From Streptacidiphilus fuscans (GTDB lineage Bacteria > Actinomycetota > Actinomycetes > Streptomycetales > Streptomycetaceae), in the NCBI RefSeq assembly GCF_015690355.1, contig NZ_JADPRT010000007.1, positions 92,258-156,257 on the forward strand: a DNA stretch of 64,000 nucleotides, read 5' to 3'. The translations under genes and the position numbers were made by a program. How positions within the stretch are numbered: the first letter of the stretch is position 1; every line of letters begins with the position of its first letter. Under the pieces are notes generated by a model. It saw only the letters and a program-made list of their open reading frames with translations, did not search any database and had not been told where the DNA came from. Below, piece by piece: positions 58,383 to 64,000 of the stretch.

Positions 58383-59521
58383 CGCGATCCTCCCTGGTAC
58401 GACCGGCCGGCCAGGAGCCGCGCGGTGACGAACAGAACGAGTACGACGAACATCAGCAGCAGCCCGGCCGCGAAGGCGCGGGCCACCATGTCGGAGGACG
58501 GGTAGCGCACGTAGTTCCAGATGAACAGCGGCAGGCTGACCTGGTGGTCGTTGAACGGGTTGGCGTTGAACTGCGCGGTGAAGCCGGAGGTCAGCAGGAC
58601 CGGCGAGGTCTCGCCGACGCCGCGCGCCATGCCCAGGACCACCGCGGTGACGAGCCCCCGGCGGGCGGTGGGGAGGACCACGCTCCACACCGTCCGCCAC
58701 TGGCTCGATCCGAGCGCGTAGGAGGCCTCCCGCAGCGTCCCGGGAACCAGGCGGAGCACCACCTCGGAGGCGCGGGTGACGATCGGCATCATCATCACGG
58801 TCAGGGCCAACGACGCCGCGAAGCCGCTCTGTTGGAGGCCGAGCGTGAGGATGACCACCCCGAGGACGAAGAGCCCGGCCACGATGGACGGCAGCGCGGT
58901 CATGGCCTCCACCACCGTGCGCACCGCGCGGGCCCCGCGTCCGCCGACCTCCGCCAGGTAGACCGCGGTGGCGATGCCGAGCGGCACCGCGAAGAGCGTT
59001 GCCAGCCCCAGCTGTTCGAGCGAACCGATCACCGCCGCGAGCGCGCCGCCCGACGTGATCGGCGACAGCGACGCGGTGCGTTCCATGTCCTGCGTGTAGA
59101 AGTTGGCGTGCGAGGCCGCGTGCTCGCCCATCTCGCCGACGAAGAAGACCTGGTCGACGATGAGCGCGGTCACCGCCAGCCCGGCGCTGCAGACCACGAC
59201 CCGGGCGAGGTTCTCGCGCACCGTGCGCGGGTCCCACTGGGTGCGACCGATCCCCCAGTACATGGCCAGGAAGAGGACGTACCAGCTGAGCAGGAAACCC
59301 TGCGCGCCGCTGAGCGGGAGCAGGCGCTCGTAGAGCAGCCAGCACAGCGCGAAGGAGCCGACGGCCGCGCCGAGCAGCGAGGTCAGGCCCGGGCCGGTGA
59401 TCCCGCCGAAACGGATCCGGACCTCGGGCTCGGACGCCGGAGCGGCGGAAGGACCGGTCGCGGGCCCCTGCTGGTCCGGTGGCCCCGACGGGCCGCCGGT
59501 CGCCGTTGCGATGGTGGTCAC
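58379..59521 (-). CDS. pstA: Phosphate-type ABC transporter permease PstA
   Basis: 380 aa from a GTG at 59521. About eight hydrophobic segments, more than the usual six, since an extra pair at the N-terminus (GAAVGSFALCWLLYERLLPL, FLLSWYVLFLAMYWGIG) precedes the family core. The permease loop is ALGSSQWRTVWSVVLPTARRGLVTAVVLGMARGVGETSPVLLTSG. It forms the channel with PstC and is followed by the second binding protein gene with a 4-bp overlap. Confidence 0.92.
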   Translation of the reverse strand: MTTIATATGGPSGPPDQQGPATGPSAAPASEPEVRIRFGGITGPGLTSLLGAAVGSFALCWLLYERLLPLSGAQGFLLSWYVLFLAMYWGIGRTQWDPRTVRENLARVVVCSAGLAVTALIVDQVFFVGEMGEHAASHANFYTQDMERTASLSPITSGGALAAVIGSLEQLGLATLFAVPLGIATAVYLAEVGGRGARAVRTVVEAMTALPSIVAGLFVLGVVILTLGLQQSGFAASLALTVMMMPIVTRASEVVLRLVPGTLREASYALGSSQWRTVWSVVLPTARRGLVTAVVLGMARGVGETSPVLLTSGFTAQFNANPFNDHQVSLPLFIWNYVRYPSSDMVARAFAAGLLLMFVVLVLFVTARLLAGRSYQGGSR

Positions 59522-59528
59522 TGTCGCC

Positions 59529-60545
59529 TCACTCGTTGGTGGCCGCGCCGGAACGCGAGCGGTTGATGACCATCGCGGCCAGCATGTTGACCAGCAGCGT
59601 CAGCCCGAACAGCACCAGGCCCGCGGCCATCAGCGCGGAGAGCGACAACGGGTCGGACTCGCTGTAGCGCAGCGCGATGAGGGCGGAGATGGAATTGGCA
59701 CCGTTCTCCAGCACGTGCCAGGTGACGCTGAAGGAGGGCGAGATGATCAGCGCGACGGCGATGGTCTCTCCCATGGCCCGCCCGAAGCCCAGCATCACCG
59801 CGCCGATCAGCCCGCCCCGGGAGAAGGGCAGGACGACGCTGCGGACCATCCCCCACCGGGTGCTGCCCAGCGCGTAGGCGCCCTCACGTTCGCCCTGCGG
59901 CGCCTGGGACATGACCTCCCGGCTGAGCGAGGTGACGATCGGGATGATCATGAGCGAGACCACGCAGCCCGCGATGAACGGCGACGAGGTGTAGGAGGTG
60001 TCGATGTCCCCGGTCCGCACCTTGAAGAGCGGCAGGACGCCGCCGAGGTGCAGCGCGAGGAAGCGGATGAAGCCGACGATCCGGGGCTGGAGGAAGAACA
60101 GCCCCCAGAGCCCGTAGACGATGCTCGGGATCGCGGCCATCAGGTCCACCATGCTGACCAGGGCCGCCTTCAGCCGGGTCGGCGCGTACTCGGAGATGAA
60201 GACCGCCGTGGTGAGCGCCACCGGGACGGCGATGGCCAACGCCACCAGGGCGATGATGATGCCGTCCGGCAGCACCGCGGCGATCCCGAAGACGTGGGCC
60301 TCCGGATGCCAGGCGGACTGGGTGAAGAAGGACCAGCCGGTGGCGCGCAGCGCCTCAAGACCGCGCAGCAGCAGGAACAGGGCGATCAGGCCCATCAGCG
60401 CGAAGACGGAGAACCCGGCGGAGCGCAGTCCCGTCCGGAAGAGCCGGTCCGGCAGGGTCACCGGCGTCTCGATCCGGCGGGGCCGGTCGGCGGCTCCGCC
60501 GTCGTCCGGCACGGACGCGTCGGGCGCGAGGGTCGCCTCAGCCAC
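59529..60545 (-). CDS. pstC: Phosphate-type ABC transporter permease PstC
   Basis: 338 aa from a GTG that overlaps the stop of the giant binding protein by 8 bp. Six core helices with YALGSTRWGMVRSVVLPFSRGGLIGAVMLGFGRAMGETIAVAL, the PstC signature, and MAAIPSIVYGLWGLFFL. Partner of PstA. Confidence 0.94.
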   Translation of the reverse strand: MAEATLAPDASVPDDGGAADRPRRIETPVTLPDRLFRTGLRSAGFSVFALMGLIALFLLLRGLEALRATGWSFFTQSAWHPEAHVFGIAAVLPDGIIIALVALAIAVPVALTTAVFISEYAPTRLKAALVSMVDLMAAIPSIVYGLWGLFFLQPRIVGFIRFLALHLGGVLPLFKVRTGDIDTSYTSSPFIAGCVVSLMIIPIVTSLSREVMSQAPQGEREGAYALGSTRWGMVRSVVLPFSRGGLIGAVMLGFGRAMGETIAVALIISPSFSVTWHVLENGANSISALIALRYSESDPLSLSALMAAGLVLFGLTLLVNMLAAMVINRSRSGAATNE

Positions 60546-63099
60546 GGCCGCCTCCCAGGCGGGTGGCGCGCAGACGCCGGAGCAGGCGCCTGGTCGACCG
60601 GTTCAACCGCTCGCCCGCGTCCGTGGTGGTGAGCACCAGCGTCGTCGGACCGCCGACCAGCAGCACCGCGCCGGTGATCAGCAGGATCGGCAGCAACAGC
60701 CGCTGGCTGCCGACACCGTCCGCACTGCCGGAGGCGATCGGAACGGAGCCGAGCGCCTGCGGGTGGGAGCCCTTGGCCGTGGCGGGCTTGACGCCGGATC
60801 CGCCGGAGGCGCCCTGGGTGGTACCGCCGCTGGTGCCGCTGACCGTCCCGCCACTCGCTCCGCCGGCGAGTCCGGCGCCGCCCGACAGGCCCCCGGCTCC
60901 GCTGCCGCCGCCGCTCCCTCCGCCGCCGCCGGAGGGGGACGCACCGCCGCAGGCGGCCGAACCGCCGCCCTGGTTGCCGGGCTTGGCGCTGTCCTGGTGC
61001 AGCACATGGCAGGCGGCGGCTGCCGTCTGGGTCAGCTGACCGCTCGTCAGAGGAATAAATCCGTAGGCGAGCTGCCCCGGCTGGAAGCCGGTGGTCTGCG
61101 CGGCCGGGGCGATGACGTGCTGGAGGAAGTCGGACAGCTTGCTCGCCTTGGTCGTGCTGAGACCGTGCGTCGGCACCATGGCGTACTGGACGGTGGTCAG
61201 CGGATAGGCCGACGCGTCCTTGGCGAAGCCGGTGCTGCCCGCGTTGCTGTACGGGAGTTGCTGGGTGCCGGTGGTGGCGTTGACGGCCATGTCGGCGACG
61301 GCGGCGGACATGGACGCCTGGCTGAGCGCGACGTACGCGCCCGCCGGGTTCAGCAGTTGGGCCTGCGGCATCGAGTAGGCCGCCGCCTGGCCCTCGTCCA
61401 GGATCGCCATCACGGCCCGGCTTCCGGCCGGTTCCGGCCCCGCCTTGTCGTGCTGGCCGGTGGGGTCGGGGAGCCAGTCCAGGTCGGTGGGCTGGGCCTG
61501 GAGCATGTTGCGGGCCACCTGGACCAGGCCGCCGAGCAGCGGGTTCCACTCGTAGCCCTTCATGTGCGTCACCGACCCGTCCGGGCTGGTGCCGGAGGCG
61601 TCCTGCGGGATGAACGCCTCGACCGGGTAGCCGGAGAAGGTCGGCTGCTCGTAGTAGGTGTCCACGCGCATGCCCCAGGGATCCGGCTTGCCGGACAGGA
61701 ACGCCGCGGCGTCGGGGTCGGCGGCGATCCACGAGGTCAGCTGCTGCACCAGGTCGGTGGTCCCGCCGACCACGATCGGCAGCGCGGCGCCGCCGTTGAG
61801 CGAACCGCAGGACGGCCAGTGCGGCCCGTTCGGGCCCGTGGGGTTGAGCGCCAGGAACTCCGGGTCCTGGTAGATGCAGGCCGGGTTGCCCTTGGTGGAC
61901 GCGTAGGCGTCCGCGTTCTGCTGGCCGACGTACGACTGGGTCAACTGCTTGGCCAGCAACCGGGCGTTGAGCTTCATGGAGGTGATCGGCGCGCCGGTCA
62001 CCGCGTCGTCGGTGTAGAACGCGACCGCGATGCCGCTGGTGGCCAGGGGCGCGTAGACGTACGGCCGCGGCGCGGGCGCGGTGTCGGGGTACGCCGTGAG
62101 GGCCCCGTCCGGGCCGGTGCCGCTGAGGAAGGCGCGTCGCGCCTGTGGCTCCCCGCCGCCGGGGGTGTACTGGACGGAGAGCGGCGCGCTGCCCTGGCAC
62201 AGGCCCGAACGCCACTCCTGGAGCAGGCGGTTGGCCATCTCCAGACCCTGGAGCGAGAAGTCGGCGGCGCGGGCGGCGCAGTCGGCGGCCGTGGGCGCGA
62301 ACGCGAGCGGGATCACCACCCGGTGGCTCCAGGCGCACTGTTCGCCGTCGTTGAAGCCGGTGAACACGTCCTGCTGGCTGAAGTTGGCCTGGGTGGCCTC
62401 GCCCGGCAGCCCGGTCGGGTTGTCGGCGGTGTCGTAGGTGTGGTCGCCGCAGCCGCCCGCGGTGCCCAGCGCCTGGCCGTACCCGAGGGCGTCACCGCCG
62501 TAGTTGGGCTCGACCACCAGCGAGCAGGCGTGCGTGTTGTCACAGCCGAGGGTCTGGCTCTCGTGGCTGGTCCACACCTCGATGTCGGCCGACCCGGTGC
62601 CGTCGGGCCGGGTCACGGCCACGGCCTTGTTGGAGGGGAACTCCGGGTCGTTGACCACACCGGCCGGCAGGCTCTGCTGGAACCCCTTCTTGGGGTCGCC
62701 GCCGTAGAGGGTGCTGCCGTAGCAGTCGACGACCGAGGGGTTGCTGCCCCGGCACTCGTAGACGCGGACCGCGTACAGGGCGTTGGCGTCCGTGGCGGTG
62801 ACGAAGGTCGGCGGCGGATTGCCCGGCGTCGGGGTGAAGCCGGACCAACTCACGTGGATCACCTGGTCGGTGAGGTCGGTGGCCTGGCTCACCGTCACGC
62901 TCCCTGGCGGCCCGTAGGTCCCGGTCGTCGGCTGCCAGACCGGGGGGCCGGGAACCGTGAGGGAGCCGCCGCTCCCGGCCGCGGCCGATGCCGGAGCCGC
63001 CGCCAGAGCGGGGGCCGCCGGGGGCAGCACACCCGCCAGAAGCAGCAGTACCGCACCCAGGGCCGCCGCAAGGACGGCGACGACGTGTCTCGATCGCAT
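60538..63099 (-). CDS. Giant membrane-anchored PstS-like substrate-binding protein
   Basis: 853 aa from the ATG at 63099 (GGGAG upstream). Signal peptide (about 1-38, ends APALAA), then a Cys-containing N-terminal domain of about 220 residues beginning SGGSLTVPGPPVWQP with a beta-sandwich-like HVSWSGFTP, then a PstS-type lobe: PYVYAPLATSGIAVAFYTDD, ITSMKLNARLLAKQLTQSYVGQ, LPIVVGGTTDLVQQLTSW, and LTTVQYAMVP. A Gly/Ser-rich segment (about 690-760) leads to one helix (LLLPILLITGAVLLVGGP) with a basic tail. It is more than twice the size of PstS. As first gene of the operon, it is probably the main outer receptor, but the ligand may not be phosphate. Confidence 0.82.
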   Translation of the reverse strand: MRSRHVVAVLAAALGAVLLLLAGVLPPAAPALAAAPASAAAGSGGSLTVPGPPVWQPTTGTYGPPGSVTVSQATDLTDQVIHVSWSGFTPTPGNPPPTFVTATDANALYAVRVYECRGSNPSVVDCYGSTLYGGDPKKGFQQSLPAGVVNDPEFPSNKAVAVTRPDGTGSADIEVWTSHESQTLGCDNTHACSLVVEPNYGGDALGYGQALGTAGGCGDHTYDTADNPTGLPGEATQANFSQQDVFTGFNDGEQCAWSHRVVIPLAFAPTAADCAARAADFSLQGLEMANRLLQEWRSGLCQGSAPLSVQYTPGGGEPQARRAFLSGTGPDGALTAYPDTAPAPRPYVYAPLATSGIAVAFYTDDAVTGAPITSMKLNARLLAKQLTQSYVGQQNADAYASTKGNPACIYQDPEFLALNPTGPNGPHWPSCGSLNGGAALPIVVGGTTDLVQQLTSWIAADPDAAAFLSGKPDPWGMRVDTYYEQPTFSGYPVEAFIPQDASGTSPDGSVTHMKGYEWNPLLGGLVQVARNMLQAQPTDLDWLPDPTGQHDKAGPEPAGSRAVMAILDEGQAAAYSMPQAQLLNPAGAYVALSQASMSAAVADMAVNATTGTQQLPYSNAGSTGFAKDASAYPLTTVQYAMVPTHGLSTTKASKLSDFLQHVIAPAAQTTGFQPGQLAYGFIPLTSGQLTQTAAAACHVLHQDSAKPGNQGGGSAACGGASPSGGGGGSGGGSGAGGLSGGAGLAGGASGGTVSGTSGGTTQGASGGSGVKPATAKGSHPQALGSVPIASGSADGVGSQRLLLPILLITGAVLLVGGPTTLVLTTTDAGERLNRSTRRLLRRLRATRLGGGRG

Positions 63100-63111
63100 C
63101 TGCGCACTCCC

Positions 63112-63153
63112 GTCATGTGTGTGGCCCATTTCGCCTGTCCCACATGACATGTG
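63112..63153. promoter_or_regulatory. Inverted repeats in the Pst-like operon promoter
   Basis: GTCATGTG (63112-63119) pairs with CACATGAC (63141-63148), and CACATG-A-CATGTG (63141-63153) is itself a perfect 6+1+6 palindrome. The block lies 13-54 bp before the ATG of the giant binding protein. I see no copy of the PHO-box repeat (GTTCACC-type) here. Confidence 0.5.
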
Positions 63154-63180
63154 ACGGACCGGCAGATGTATGAGGCGCCA

Positions 63181-63222
63181 ACGGGACGCCCCTTGAGGGG
63201 GGTTCCTCGAGGGACGTCCCGT
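63181..63222 (-). terminator. Terminator between small secreted protein and Pst-like operon
   Basis: ACGGGACG..CCCT..GAGG pairs with CCTC..AGGG..CGTCCCGT with two single mismatches, 11 bp after the small gene's stop. It shows that the small gene and the operon are separate units. Confidence 0.82.
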
Positions 63223-63232
63223 CGGCGGTGGG

Positions 63233-63820
63233 TCAGGAGGCGGGCGTGTAGCTGAGCGTCAGCGCGCCGACCGCGGCGCCGCCCTGGAAGAAGGCGGTGT
63301 GCAGGGCGCCGTCCAGGTAGGCGGCCCCGGCCGGGTCGAGGTCGGACTCGGACGCGCTGAACGTCTGCACCCCGCCGCTTGCCGACACCGAGAGGTCGCC
63401 GCTCGGGTCCAGCAGCGCCACCGGCGCGGTACCGCCCTGCGGGACGCCGGAGAAGACACCGGCGAAGTCGTCGAAGGTCAGCTGGGAGAAGGTCACCGAG
63501 TGGCCGGTCGCCACGTCGACGACCGTCAGGCTGCCGCCCAGCTGCGCGCTGCCCACGAACTGGGTCAGGTTCGCGTCGCCACCGGTCACCGGCAGGACGG
63601 CGGTGCCGCCGGTCGTGCCGCTCCACGAGGAGGTGGCCGGCGAGCCGACCGAGACGAACAGCCCGTCGCACACGGCGCCGTGGGCGAAGGCGGTGCTCGC
63701 GGTGAGCGTGAGGCTGCCGGACGCCGGGGTGGCGGCCGACGCCGACGGCCCGAAGGCCGCCGCGACGCTCGCCGCGAGCGCGGCGGCGGACAGGACGACG
63801 ACGGAACGCGTGAACCTCAT
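63233..63820 (-). CDS. Small secreted beta-rich protein of unknown function
   Basis: 195 aa. Signal peptide (about 1-29, ends SASA), then a sequence of short beta strands and Gly/Ser/Thr turns: ASGSLTLTASTAF, FVSVGSPATSSWSGTTGGTAVLPVTGG, LGGSLTVVDVATGHSVTFSQLTFDDF and AAVGALTLSYTPAS. One Cys only. The pattern recalls secreted beta-sandwich (HtaA-like) proteins of Streptomyces but no firm family is seen. It may work with the neighbouring surface complex. Confidence 0.75.
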   Translation of the reverse strand: MRFTRSVVVLSAAALAASVAAAFGPSASAATPASGSLTLTASTAFAHGAVCDGLFVSVGSPATSSWSGTTGGTAVLPVTGGDANLTQFVGSAQLGGSLTVVDVATGHSVTFSQLTFDDFAGVFSGVPQGGTAPVALLDPSGDLSVSASGGVQTFSASESDLDPAGAAYLDGALHTAFFQGGAAVGALTLSYTPAS

Positions 63821-63912
63821 CGGAACTCCTCAACTCGAAGGCCTGCTCGAAGGTCTCCTCGGCGGCCTGCTCGACGTACGGACACACGGCATGGATCGAC
63901 CCACAGGACGGC

Positions 63913-63977
63913 GGGGGGGGGGGGGGGGCGCCCCCCCCCCCCCGGGGGGCGCACAAGGGGGCAGGTCGGGGGGGGGG
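63913..63977. repeat. Homopolymer G/C runs
   Basis: G16 (63913-63928), C13 (63931-63943), G6 (63944-63949) and G10 (63968-63977) within 65 bp, upstream of the small secreted gene. This may be a sequencing or assembly artefact at a contig edge or a real quadruplex/hairpin-forming tract. Confidence 0.8.
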
Positions 63978-64000
63978 TGGCGCCCACGCCCAGCCGCCGG

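Noticed and set aside
56658..59345. 895-codon minus-strand frame read as a single protein with PstS
   Set aside because: The N-terminal third overlaps pstA and is typical high-GC shadow sequence; PstS starts at the GTG at 58382 with a signal peptide.
1..64000. tRNA, rRNA or CRISPR loci
   Set aside because: No tRNA T-loop/acceptor pairs, rRNA segments or regular repeat-spacer arrays were seen on either strand.

Overview
The window is high-GC DNA (about 70% or more by eye) from an actinomycete, most likely a member of the Streptomycetaceae (Streptomyces, Kitasatospora or Streptacidiphilus-like). The reasons are a mycothiol ligase gene (mshC) in the block mshC / SCO1664-type protein / DUF3090 / histidine phosphatase known from Streptomyces, many GTG and TTG starts, ATGA/GTGA stop-start overlaps inside operons, secreted S53 (acid-type) peptidases and a streptomycete-type alpha-1,3-glucanase. 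I see no rRNA, tRNA, CRISPR array, prophage or large biosynthetic cluster.

Layout. 1-8.8 kb is a sulfur/amino-acid scavenging region: the end of an NtaA/DszA-type flavin monooxygenase, a four-gene polar amino acid ABC operon (two binding lipoproteins, permease, ATPase) preceded by a 33-codon leader peptide ending in two Cys codons, and a divergent permease plus FAD/NAD(P)-binding protein. 8.8-18.2 kb is an alpha-glucan utilisation locus: GH13 glucosidase, MalF/MalG-type permeases, sugar-binding lipoprotein, LacI regulator and a secreted GH87 alpha-1,3-glucanase with duplicated CBM32 domains; a 162-bp near-palindromic MITE-like element abuts the glucosidase stop. 18.3-22.2 kb is a ferric-iron FbpABC operon under an iron box. 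22.4-23.9 kb is a serine recombinase that has lost its catalytic residues. 24.2-26.3 kb is an S53 peptidase whose promoter elements recur at a second S53 gene at 53-54.7 kb. 26.4-30.6 kb holds an acyl-CoA dehydrogenase and a ketosteroid-dehydrogenase-like flavoprotein on either side of a KstR-type box, plus a coupled ketopantoate reductase. 30.6-33.6 kb has an MFS exporter, a truncated tyrosine recombinase and a DhaM-like protein without its phospho-histidine. 33.6-45 kb is mostly housekeeping and metabolic genes (NAD epimerase, NUDIX, O-antigen-ligase-like protein, TetR with F420-type reductase, nucleosidase, O-methyltransferase, spermidine-synthase-like protein, divergent polysaccharide deacetylase, Asp/Glu racemase, glycosyltransferase). 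44.6-49.1 kb is the mshC block. 49.2-53.2 kb has small enzymes, a TetR/FAD-oxidase pair and a secreted SH3 protein.

The most unusual segment is 54.8-63.1 kb. It is a tightly overlapping seven-component Pst-like operon: a giant (about 853 aa) membrane-anchored binding protein, PstC, PstA, a second membrane-anchored PstS, a membrane protein with a sortase fold but neither the catalytic Cys nor the catalytic His, and PstB. A separately terminated small secreted beta-rich protein lies just upstream. I propose that this is a surface-anchored, phosphate-type uptake assembly with a pseudo-sortase subunit. Several other proteins in the window (serine recombinase, tyrosine recombinase, DhaM-like, NodB-like) also keep a recognisable fold but lack key catalytic residues.
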